From the NCBI GenBank assembly GCA_902622625.1, contig CACNQS010000008.1:1-52009 (forward strand): DNA of 52,009 bases, written 5' to 3'. Position numbers and translations under genes: made by a program. Every line of letters begins with the position of its first letter. The first letter of the stretch is position 1. The notes beneath the pieces are model-generated. The model was not told where the DNA came from and searched no databases. It was given only the letters and a program-made list of their open reading frames with translations. Below, piece by piece: positions 18,185 to 24,877 of this stretch. The stretch comes from an uncultured Prochlorococcus sp. (GTDB lineage: Bacteria > Cyanobacteriota > Cyanobacteriia > PCC-6307 > Cyanobiaceae).

Positions 18185-19528
18185 TTATGGCAATTTTATA
18201 GTCGCTAAATCTTTTGATTGTGTCTCGCTGAGTGCTATTTTTTCTAGTCGTTCTAGTCTTGCTAAAAGTGCTTTATTTTGAGAAATAATGTTTATATTAT
18301 TTGCTTTTAGATCACTTATTTCTTGCTTCCATTCCTCTTTTTCTTTCATACTGATTTGAGTAGTTTGATTTAATTCACCTAACTTGAAGACAAATCCCGC
18401 TTTAATAACCCCACTATCTAAAGTTCCTCCACCATAAGATTTAGAACCACCAAAAACATATGATCCTCCAGCATTAATATCAACTCTCTTATTTAGTTTT
18501 GATGCACAACCAAAACCTACGGCATATCTACTGCTATAAGCACCACTACCAACACCGCAACTTAATTTAGATTCTTTTGATGTCTGTGGTAATGCAGATA
18601 ATGCTGCTGTAAGTGCTGTTGAACCTGCTACTCCTTCTCCAAGATTTTTGATATTTGAAGCATTTTCATCAATTTGTCCCTGGACACTTACACCATTTAT
18701 CAAAAGGTCAGAACCATATATGTTTAGTGGTATTTTGTTGTTGCTATCATCTTCTGCCCATAAGTGATGAACTTTCCTTCCGTCACTTAATGTTGAATGA
18801 TCTTCAGGAGTGATTAGAGAGTTTTTACCAATGTGAATATTACCGTCAGCTTTCTTAGTAATCATTGGATTACCATCTATGCTTAATCCTTCTGCAGTAA
18901 TGTCAATATCATTTCCATCAGCCCCTATTTGAATGGATCCATCAGTATTTTTAGTAAAAACAGCTTCGCCATCAATGTTTACACCTTCGGTATCTATAAC
19001 TACATCCATATCTGAACCACCTAAAGATATGCTTTTAGCATCATTAGCAGCACATGTTGAACCATCAGAGGAAGTGCATTTCTTTTCAATTTTTTCACCG
19101 CTTAAATCAGGTTTTGGAACAAAAATTGGTGAGGCACCATCACCAAGTCCTGAAATTTCTTTCCATCCAGTAATAGTTTCAGTTTTTACATCAAAAACTC
19201 GAACTCTCAGAACATTACTGCCATCTCCTCTAGGTGGTTCTCTAAAATAAATTTTCCCCTCAATATTATCTATACCTATTCCACTTGCATCAAAGGTATT
19301 GGGCCCTCCGTCAGGAAAAATGTTTTGTTCTAAAAGAGTTGCAGCTCCATCAGTTGAAATTTTATATAAATGCAACCCATCTATTTGACTCTGGGGGTCT
19401 TCAGAAACTGCGTAAGAAAATATTTTTGAAATAGCATCAATTTCTGTTGCCTGCGTTGTATGAATAGGAGTAAACAAGAGTGAGGTTGAAAATAATGAAG
19501 CAAATATTTTCTTGAATGATTTTTTCAT
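18185..19528 (-). CDS. YadA-anchor (trimeric autotransporter-like) surface protein
   Basis: The 447-residue protein has a signal peptide (about 1-27, with TTQA before the cut). A region of unknown fold (30-150) follows. Two tandem repeats of about 31 residues (175-206, 207-237) share the pattern EG-(V/L)-x-IDG...TK...DG-x-I-x-IG. The segment at about 285-384 looks like a YadA C-terminal anchor: NLGEGVAGSTALTAALSALP is the neck helix, and GVGSGAYSSRYAVGFG plus KAGFVFKLG are barrel strands. In YadA the barrel normally ends the protein. Here a charged, probably coiled-coil tail (about 394-430) follows, which would lie in the periplasm. A trimeric outer-membrane protein is inferred. The gene sits alone between repeats, apparently inserted after argJ; a role in attachment or phage/grazer interaction is speculative. 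Confidence 0.75.
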   Translation of the reverse strand: MKKSFKKIFASLFSTSLLFTPIHTTQATEIDAISKIFSYAVSEDPQSQIDGLHLYKISTDGAATLLEQNIFPDGGPNTFDASGIGIDNIEGKIYFREPPRGDGSNVLRVRVFDVKTETITGWKEISGLGDGASPIFVPKPDLSGEKIEKKCTSSDGSTCAANDAKSISLGGSDMDVVIDTEGVNIDGEAVFTKNTDGSIQIGADGNDIDITAEGLSIDGNPMITKKADGNIHIGKNSLITPEDHSTLSDGRKVHHLWAEDDSNNKIPLNIYGSDLLINGVSVQGQIDENASNIKNLGEGVAGSTALTAALSALPQTSKESKLSCGVGSGAYSSRYAVGFGCASKLNKRVDINAGGSYVFGGSKSYGGGTLDSGVIKAGFVFKLGELNQTTQISMKEKEEWKQEISDLKANNINIISQNKALLARLERLEKIALSETQSKDLATIKLP

Positions 19529-19705
19529 TGCTAAAAATTTAGTAGGGATATTGACTTAATATATAAAATTTATGAATATCAGACCATTTCAAAGTTAGTA
19601 AATATCAGATAAAAATTTTTTTAATAGATACTTTTTTGCTAGTAACAGGAAATTCCCATCCCCCCTATCAATAATGAATACTCACCTTTGATATGAATGT
19701 GATTA

Positions 19706-19733
19706 TTCTGTGATTACGCATAAGATCACAGAA
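19706..19733. repeat. inverted repeat TTCTGTGAT...ATCACAGAA
   Basis: A perfect 9-bp inverted repeat (19706-19714 with 19725-19733) encloses a 10-base loop. There is no T-run after it on either strand, so it does not look like a terminator. The half-sites TGTGA and TCACA resemble a CRP operator, but the 12-base gap is twice the usual 6, so an operator for another regulator or a recombination site fits better. Confidence 0.6.
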
Positions 19734-19776
19734 ATTAAAACTAATTCTTGCAAGGGTTTTTATTTAAAAAGCAAAA

Positions 19777-19825
19777 ACTGTGATTATTATTTCGCCGACT
19801 GTGATTACGGTGTGATTATTTTCTA
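19777..19825 (+). repeat. TGTGATTA-type direct repeats, copies 2 and 3
   Basis: Positions 19777-19793 are a 17-base exact copy of 18161-18177. Positions 19796-19820 repeat the CGACTGTGAT-N5-TGTGATTATT arrangement of 18148-18172. Together with copy 1 they flank the YadA-like gene in direct orientation. Confidence 0.75.
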
Positions 19826-19890
19826 AAAATTTACTTAAGTGATAGCAACGGATTACATCAAGGTGTATATACTATTTGCCCAAGGTGGCA

Positions 19891-19914
19891 ATTAATAGCG
19901 AATATACTACTTAA
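19891..19914 (+). pseudogene. duplicated 3' end of argJ (candidate displaced attachment site)
   Basis: Read in the argJ frame, this stretch encodes INSEYTT-stop exactly like argJ. The 20-base core differs from argJ only at two third-codon positions (both ACG to ACT), and the stop is TAA in place of TAG. Similarity weakens upstream: the preceding codons read PKVA where argJ reads KKYVE. Its stop overlaps the stop of the convergent small membrane protein gene by 8 bases, just as other convergent pairs in this window overlap. I infer that this is the original junction of argJ with its neighbour, and that the 1,833 bases to the left arrived with a replacement argJ end. Confidence 0.65.
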
Positions 19915-20149
19915 TTTTTAGTAAATCTATTGGTAGATATTCATTTATATAAAGAAACAGTATTGTTAAAGTTCCAATTACAGAGCCTATAAAACCTCCA
20001 AAAAAATTAACTAAAAATCCAGATTGTCTAATTATTGCTTCTTCGTTTTTTTCATCTTCAAAATTAGGAGAATCAACTACTTTTAAGCGCTGATTGGTTG
20101 TTGGTTGTTTAAGTTGTTGGTGTCGGATAAGGGCTTCGAAATCAGGCAT
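19907..20149 (-). CDS. small membrane protein downstream of ParA-like gene
   Basis: The frame encodes about 80 residues from ATG at 20149. A charged, Gln- and Glu-rich first half (MPDFEALIRHQQLKQP) is followed by one membrane segment (FLVNFFGGFIGSVIGTLTILFLY) and a short basic end. An upstream ATG at 20173 would give 88 residues, but the shorter form begins more naturally. The gene overlaps the 3' end of the parA-like gene by 67 bases in another frame, so translation is probably coupled. No family is recognised; it could be a membrane partner for the ATPase, which is inference from position only. Confidence 0.6.
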   Translation of the reverse strand: MPDFEALIRHQQLKQPTTNQRLKVVDSPNFEDEKNEEAIIRQSGFLVNFFGGFIGSVIGTLTILFLYINEYLPIDLLKIK

Positions 20150-20754
20150 GGAATTTGTGAGGCAATTGAACAATAAGCAGACCAGCCCGTCATTCGACGA
20201 GGATCTGATCTACCTAAATCGTCTACAGCTTCAAATACAGCATTGCCCGAGGCTTCTGCTTTATCAAATGCTGAAAGTAAGGGTATAAATGTATTAAAAA
20301 CATACAAACCAAAATTTTCTAGAGCTGCTTTGGCTTGTTGCGCTGCTTTTTGCTGTCTAAAATCAACTTTTACTATTACTACTGCATGGTTAACTTTTAA
20401 GTTGCTTAATAAATTAGCTAGTTCAACTGTTAATTCTACTGATCTTGCTTTTGCAGTTGTAGGTAAGATAACTAAATCTGAACCATACGCTAAGTGTTTA
20501 AGTTCTTCTTGATCACTGCTAGCCTGACCATCAGTTATTACAATTTCTGATGATCTAGATGCTTTAGCAGCTGAACTTACGGGGAAAACTGGAAATGGAA
20601 GATTGCCTCTTGATGCGTATGCTAAAGCAGATCTATTCTTGTCGGCATCGACTATGCAAACTTTTTTACCTTCAGAATGCCAAACACTAGCAAGGTGAAT
20701 ACTTGTACAGGTCTTGGCCACCCCTCCTTTTTGTCCGCAAACGGTAATGAACAA
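20083..20754 (-). CDS. ParA/MinD-family P-loop ATPase
   Basis: The 223-residue protein has the deviant Walker A loop KGGVAKTC near its start (usual form KGGVGKTT; the inner Gly is Ala and the final Thr is Cys). A VDADKNRSALA switch region and TDGQASSDQEEL follow, in the place of Walker B. Such ATPases position plasmids, chromosomes or protein arrays. There is no ParB or centromere-like array next to it, so it is an orphan. It is followed, with a 67-base overlap, by a small membrane protein, and diverges from the aldo/keto reductase across a 151-base gap. Whether it partitions DNA or a cellular structure cannot be told here. Confidence 0.82.
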   Translation of the reverse strand: MFITVCGQKGGVAKTCTSIHLASVWHSEGKKVCIVDADKNRSALAYASRGNLPFPVFPVSSAAKASRSSEIVITDGQASSDQEELKHLAYGSDLVILPTTAKARSVELTVELANLLSNLKVNHAVVIVKVDFRQQKAAQQAKAALENFGLYVFNTFIPLLSAFDKAEASGNAVFEAVDDLGRSDPRRMTGWSAYCSIASQIPCLISKPLSDTNNLNNQQPISA

Positions 20755-20905
20755 TTTTTTTATTTTTATTTCTCTTACTTTGGAGAATAATTTCTTAATG
20801 TCAAGAGAAATTGATTTTTAATGCGTTAAAACTTATTTTTTGAAATATTTTAAAGAAGTTATTATTTTTAGATAACCTTATAGAGTTCTTTATTTAAATC
20901 GCCTA

Positions 20906-21868
20906 GTGAAGAAAAGAATTGGATTAGGTACGTGGTCTTGGGGGAATAAGCTTTTCTGGAATTACCAATCTAAAAATGACGATGATTTACGTGAGACATA
21001 TAATGAAGCGTTACGAAGAGGTTTCGATCTAATTGATACTGCAGATTCTTACGGTACTGGGAATCTTCAGGGTAGAAGTGAATTGTTGATAGGAAAATTT
21101 TTACTAAATACTTCTTCAGCAAAGAAAAAAAGAATTCAAGTAGCAACCAAACTTGCACCTTATCCCTGGAGAATAGGTAACAGAGGTTTTAATAAACCTT
21201 TTTTGAAAAGTTTAGAAAGACTTAATAACAAATTAGATATAGTCCAATTACATTGGTCAACTGCAAAATATAATCCTTGGCAGGAATTAGGGCTGTTGAA
21301 TAATCTTTGCGATTTAAAAGATCAAGGCTTTGATTTTCAAATAGGCCTATCAAATGTAGGCCCTAAAAGATTGATGAAATTAATTAATTTCTTAGCAAAA
21401 AGAGATCAGAGGCTAAAAAGTGTTCAAATACAGTTTTCTTTGCTTGCTCCCGATTTAGGAAAACAATATCAGGTAAAAAAAATTTGCGACGAGAATAATA
21501 TTGATTTCTTTGCTTATAGTCCTTTGTCCTTTGGAATACTTTGTATTGATCCAGATGAAAAACAGAATAAAGAAAAAAGTTTTATTCGCAATGCATTATT
21601 TGAAAACTATAAAAAACCAACATATGAATTACGGAGGTGTTTAAAAAGAATTGCAAATCAAAGATCAGTTTCCCAAGCGCAAGTAGCAATTAATTGGTGT
21701 TGTTATCAAGGAGCTATTCCGCTTGTTGGAATGCGAAAAAAATCTCAAGTTATAGATATATCGAATGTATTCAAGTGGAATTTAAAAAAAAGTGAATTTA
21801 AACTACTTCAGGAATTGTCAAAAAAATGTTTAAGAAAAATGCCTAAAAATCCTTTTTCAAGCATTTAA
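20906..21868 (+). CDS. aldo/keto reductase family oxidoreductase
   Basis: The 320-residue protein is a NADPH-dependent aldo/keto reductase with a TIM-barrel fold. It opens with RIGLGTWSWG and has the catalytic D44-TADSY49 motif, the Lys in VATKLAPYPW and the His in VQLHWS. The C-terminal IPLVGMRKKSQV region binds the cofactor. Its substrate is unknown. The start is GTG at 20906; no ATG is available before the conserved first strand. Confidence 0.88.
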   Translation: MKKRIGLGTWSWGNKLFWNYQSKNDDDLRETYNEALRRGFDLIDTADSYGTGNLQGRSELLIGKFLLNTSSAKKKRIQVATKLAPYPWRIGNRGFNKPFLKSLERLNNKLDIVQLHWSTAKYNPWQELGLLNNLCDLKDQGFDFQIGLSNVGPKRLMKLINFLAKRDQRLKSVQIQFSLLAPDLGKQYQVKKICDENNIDFFAYSPLSFGILCIDPDEKQNKEKSFIRNALFENYKKPTYELRRCLKRIANQRSVSQAQVAINWCCYQGAIPLVGMRKKSQVIDISNVFKWNLKKSEFKLLQELSKKCLRKMPKNPFSSI

Positions 21869-21875
21869 TTAAATC

Positions 21876-22013
21876 TTAGCTAGATATTTTCTTATTTTTT
21901 TTTATTTGACAACCACTATTCCATAGTTCATTGGGAAATTTTTCGCCAGTGAATCTAATAACTTTTGGTTTGAGATTTATTATCAAGTCATTCAGTTTTT
22001 TATTAGATTCCAT
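21876..22013 (-). CDS. 45-aa hypothetical protein
   Basis: An ATG at 22013 opens a 45-residue frame ending in TAA at 21876. It is Lys- and Asn-rich, with the central segment IRFTGEKFPNELWNSG and a single Cys. The composition looks like a real soluble small protein rather than a shadow frame. It lies between the tmRNA and the convergent aldo/keto reductase, whose stop is seven bases away. No family recognised. Confidence 0.5.
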   Translation of the reverse strand: MESNKKLNDLIINLKPKVIRFTGEKFPNELWNSGCQIKKNKKISS

Positions 22014-22164
22014 TTTGCAAGATTTGATTTTTTAATAAGATGAATTAATTTAAAACTTATCTTCTCAGTATTTATACTTATAAAATTAAAAAAATTCTTT
22101 TTAATACAAGCATTTGCAGCAATATTTACACACTAATAAATTATCTATTACAACTTCTTAGTTA

Positions 22165-22445
22165 TTTAAAAAGTGGAGTCCTTCCAGACTCCTCGTATCA
22201 TTTGGTTGATAAGGCTGATATAACCCCATCTCCTTTAGGATCAAGCAGCAACTGGTGCTGTTTGACGGGAGAAACTAACGATTTTGTTAGCATTTGTGTT
22301 TTTGCTCTAACCGAGCCAGCTTCAGTCACCTTCCTTATGCCCCGTCGAAACCATTACAACCCCAAATAGTGGAGTTGAGCGGAATCGAACCGCTGTCCGA
22401 AACATCGGTTGAGATCACCTAGTCCAATTGGACATTTATATTCTG
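22165..22445 (-). ncRNA. ssrA: two-piece (circularly permuted) tmRNA
   Basis: The minus strand encodes tmRNA, which rescues stalled ribosomes by adding a degradation tag. The order is permuted. The acceptor piece comes first, with T arm AGCGG-TTCGATT-CCGCT and 3' end CAACTCC plus discriminator A at 22370. A 6-base spacer follows, then the 5' end of the coding piece GGGGTTG at 22363-22357, which pairs with CAACTCC over seven positions. The tag frame (22291-22241) reads ANKIVSFSRQTAPVAA-stop, the form I know from Prochlorococcus. A terminal hairpin GGAGTC/GACTCC (22192-22175) followed by CTTTTT ends the transcript. The 3' end of the acceptor piece does not encode CCA. The outer ends are estimates. 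Confidence 0.93.
22168..22192 (-). terminator. tmRNA 3' hairpin with T-run
   Basis: On the minus strand GGAGTC (22192-22187) pairs with GACTCC (22180-22175) across a 6-base loop, and the sequence then runs ACTTTTTAAA. This is both the terminal hairpin of the tmRNA coding piece and a plausible rho-independent terminator. Confidence 0.6.
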
Positions 22446-22493
22446 ACAGGCAAAATGGTTATTGAATAGTTTTTTTACTAAGTTTTATCGTAT

Positions 22494-23618
22494 ATGAATG
22501 TAGTGGCATCATCTCCGGAGGGACTAGAGAAATCTTTAGCAGAAGAAATTTCAAATTTAGGCGGCTTTAATATTAATACTTATAAAAGATTTATTAATTT
22601 TGAATGTGATTTTGAAACTTTTTATAGAGTTCATTTCTATTCCAGATTAGCTTTTCGTTTTTATAGAGAAATTGCAAGTTTTAATTGCTATGACAAGCAA
22701 TCTTTATATTCTGGGGTTAGAGATTCATTTGATTGGTTAAATTGGTTGCACTTTGATAAAACTTTTAATGTTCAAGTAACTGGGAGAACATCTTCTTTAA
22801 GTCATACTCATTTCACAGCTCTTGAAGTAAAAAATTCTATAACTGATATGCAACAGGCAGTTTGGAATAAAAGATCAAATATTTCTCTAGATAATCCTGA
22901 TTTTATAATTCATCTGCATTTAAATAACAATAAAGCATTTCTCAGTCTTCAAAGCAGCGTAGAAAGCTTACACAAAAGAGGCTATAGACCCGCAATTGGA
23001 AATGCGCCATTAAAAGAAAATTTAGCTTCAGGATTGATAAATATGACTCAATGGAATGGCAAAGTTCCATTAATAGATTTTATGTGTGGCTCGGGTACTT
23101 TTTTAATTGAGGCAGTCAACCAATTCCTTGGAGTGCCCATAAATATTGATCAAGCATATCTTTTTGAGAATTGGTTGGACTTTAGGAAAGATATTTATCT
23201 TAATGAAAAAAGTAAGGCAAAAAATAAAATTATAAATTATGAAAAATTACCAAAAATAATAGGTTGTGAAATTAATAAAAAGGTTTTTGAGCAGGCGAAT
23301 GTAAACATATCATTAGCTGGACTCAAGAATTATATTGAGCTTATAAATAATGATTTTTTAGCACTCCAATTAAGTTGCACACCAGGGATAATCATATGTA
23401 ATCCTCCATACGGTAAAAAATTAGGCGATGAAAATGAATTGATTTGTTTATATGAACAAATGGGAATCTTTCTAAAGAATAATTTTTCAGGTTGGGAATT
23501 TTGGCTGCTAAGTGGAAATCCAAAACTAACAAAATATTTGAAAATGAAATCTTCATTGAAAATTCCCGTTAGTAATGGGGGAATAGATTGTAGATGGATA
23601 AAGTACTTAATAAGGTAA
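22494..23618 (+). CDS. THUMP-domain class I SAM-dependent RNA methyltransferase (RlmL-like)
   Basis: The 374-residue protein has an N-terminal ferredoxin-like plus THUMP RNA-binding region (about 1-160, starting VVASSPEGLEKSLAEEI). A Rossmann methyltransferase domain follows with the SAM loop DFMCGSGTFLIEA and the catalytic NPPYGKKL, the (N/D)PPY motif of N2-guanine methylation. It corresponds to the RlmL half of the E. coli RlmKL fusion, which methylates G2445 of 23S rRNA; the exact target here is inferred. It starts about 50 bases beyond the tmRNA, divergent from it, and its stop lies one base from the convergent DUF1469-type gene. Confidence 0.87.
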   Translation: MNVVASSPEGLEKSLAEEISNLGGFNINTYKRFINFECDFETFYRVHFYSRLAFRFYREIASFNCYDKQSLYSGVRDSFDWLNWLHFDKTFNVQVTGRTSSLSHTHFTALEVKNSITDMQQAVWNKRSNISLDNPDFIIHLHLNNNKAFLSLQSSVESLHKRGYRPAIGNAPLKENLASGLINMTQWNGKVPLIDFMCGSGTFLIEAVNQFLGVPINIDQAYLFENWLDFRKDIYLNEKSKAKNKIINYEKLPKIIGCEINKKVFEQANVNISLAGLKNYIELINNDFLALQLSCTPGIIICNPPYGKKLGDENELICLYEQMGIFLKNNFSGWEFWLLSGNPKLTKYLKMKSSLKIPVSNGGIDCRWIKYLIR

Positions 23619-23619
23619 T

Positions 23620-24021
23620 TTATTTTTTGCCTAAAACTGCCTTTGTTGTCTTGCCTAAACCTTCTAACGTTTGAGGAAGATAAGGTCCTTTAGCTAATTT
23701 TCCTCCAAGCTTCAAACTTAAGCCTGCAAGAAATAAATCGATAAATATTATGAGTAATAAATTATATTCAATATTCCAGTTATTATATTTCGATAGAAAA
23801 AGATAAAAAATAATATGGATGCAAATTAGTACTAATAATAATAATGTACTACCAATTGCCAAAAATATTCCACCACTAATTAATCTTCTTTTTTCTCTAT
23901 CTACTTCTTGAAGAGCTATTCTTACATGCAAATCCATCACTGAACTTGCGATCGCTGAAATTCTCGAGGCGGTACTTGTAAAGTTTTTATTTTTTGGTTT
24001 TTCCATATTATTTTCTGCCAC
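23620..24021 (-). CDS. YqjE/holin-superfamily-III-like (DUF1469) membrane protein
   Basis: The 133-residue protein has a cytoplasmic helix (ISAIASSVMDLHVRIALQEVDREKRRLI) followed by two membrane segments (about 50-75 and 83-103) and a basic tail. This is the layout of the YqjE/DUF1469 family, which is usually encoded next to a YqjD-like protein, as here. The two genes overlap by 14 bases. In E. coli YqjD and its paralogues anchor ribosomes to the inner membrane in stationary phase; whether this holds in cyanobacteria is unknown. Confidence 0.65.
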   Translation of the reverse strand: MAENNMEKPKNKNFTSTASRISAIASSVMDLHVRIALQEVDREKRRLISGGIFLAIGSTLLLLVLICIHIIFYLFLSKYNNWNIEYNLLLIIFIDLFLAGLSLKLGGKLAKGPYLPQTLEGLGKTTKAVLGKK

Positions 24022-24469
24022 TGTTAAGGAGAGTTCCTATTAGTAAACCAATACCAGCCGCAATAGCAATAGATAAAAGTGGTTTTTTTCTTATTGGATT
24101 TTCTAGTTTTGGTCTAAGTGTATTGTTAAGTTCTTCTAATAATTCTTCTAATTGACTTTCGATAGGTTCAATTTTTTCTGATATTTCCCAATTGTTTTCT
24201 CTTATTGAATCAATGATTTCAAATAGTTGGCTTTTTATTCCAATTACTGAGGTTCCACTATGGTTAGCTATTACTTTAACTAAATCATCAATACTCCCTT
24301 GTGTGGCTTCAAGCGTTTGTTGTGCAATGTTAGGCCATTTTTCTTTTATTAAAGGTATTAAACTGTCAATTTTTTCAAGTAACCATTTTTCCGAAATAAC
24401 TTCTTTTTCAGGAAGATCAGAGTTATTTTCTTTTTCTTCTACTTCTTTGGGAGGATGGTAAGTCTCCAT
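24008..24469 (-). CDS. YqjD/ElaB-like (DUF883) membrane-anchored helical protein
   Basis: The 153-residue protein has an acidic, mostly helical body (about 1-125) and one C-terminal membrane segment (LLSIAIAAGIGLLIGTLL) capped by NSGRK. This C-terminal glycine-rich anchor with a short basic end is the mark of the DUF883 family. It overlaps the next gene by 14 bases, so the two are translationally coupled. The longer acidic N-terminal part differs from the E. coli proteins, so the family assignment is moderate. Confidence 0.62.
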   Translation of the reverse strand: METYHPPKEVEEKENNSDLPEKEVISEKWLLEKIDSLIPLIKEKWPNIAQQTLEATQGSIDDLVKVIANHSGTSVIGIKSQLFEIIDSIRENNWEISEKIEPIESQLEELLEELNNTLRPKLENPIRKKPLLSIAIAAGIGLLIGTLLNSGRK

Positions 24470-24656
24470 TATTTAAACTTATTTATTTTAAGATTAGACC
24501 CTATTTCTTAATTTGGAACCCTTATCTAAAGAATTGTTCGATTAATACAAAATAAAAACATATAAAAGTTTATTTACATTTTATTTATCTACTCTGTTCT
24601 GCAAGAAGGTTTTGTTAAGCTATTACTGAATTTATTAAATAAGTTTAAATTTCATC

Positions 24657-24794
24657 ATGGATATTACATTTGCATCTTTAATTTTTGCATCTCGCACAAT
24701 CCCTACAGATTTTGGATTAGTAGCTGCAGCTATCGCTGGAGCTGGAAGTTTGCTATTCATTGCTTTGAGATTTGTACCTGATGCAGGTAATTAA
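24657..24794 (+). CDS. 45-aa single-span membrane peptide (possible photosystem small subunit)
   Basis: An ATG at 24657 opens a 45-residue frame to TAA at 24794. It begins MDITFASLIFASRTIPTDFG and then has a membrane span rich in Ala, Gly and Leu (LVAAAIAGAGSLLFIALRF), ending VPDAGN. Size, single span and context in a cyanobacterium fit a photosystem small subunit. The IAG...FIAL core loosely recalls Psb30/Ycf12, but I cannot name it with confidence. A clear leader of about 190 bases precedes it. Confidence 0.72.
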   Translation: MDITFASLIFASRTIPTDFGLVAAAIAGAGSLLFIALRFVPDAGN

Positions 24795-24877
24795 ATAAAA
24801 GGAGCCATCTTTAATAAAATATATCTTTATCTCAACTTTGTTTTGAAAATAGATTTGGTCTATTTATTAATTAGATA

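Larger units (their letters stand above)
19529..19906. other. 378-base repeat-rich region upstream of the YadA-like gene
   Basis: No supported gene. The left part (19529-19620) is A+T-rich and should contain the YadA-like promoter on the minus strand. The right part holds five TGTGATTA motifs (19698, 19709, 19779, 19800, 19811) and a 9-bp hairpin at 19706-19733. An open frame from 19692 to 19826 reads through these motifs as repeated Cys-Asp-Tyr but has no family match that I recognise. The region ends in the duplicated argJ 3' end. Confidence 0.65.

Noticed and set aside
18933..19250. 105-codon plus-strand frame inside the YadA-like gene
   Set aside because: Antisense shadow of a gene with a signal peptide and an anchor domain.
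19709..19730. CRP-type operator TGTGA...TCACA
   Set aside because: The gap between half-sites is 12 bases instead of 6, so a standard CRP dimer would not fit; kept only as an inverted repeat.
18061..19914. Insertion sequence or transposon
   Set aside because: No transposase or terminal inverted repeats are found; only direct repeats and one cargo gene.
22370..22400. Partial tRNA (T arm and acceptor resembling tRNA-Ala)
   Set aside because: It is the acceptor piece of the permuted tmRNA: it pairs with GGGGTTG next to it, and the tag frame follows.
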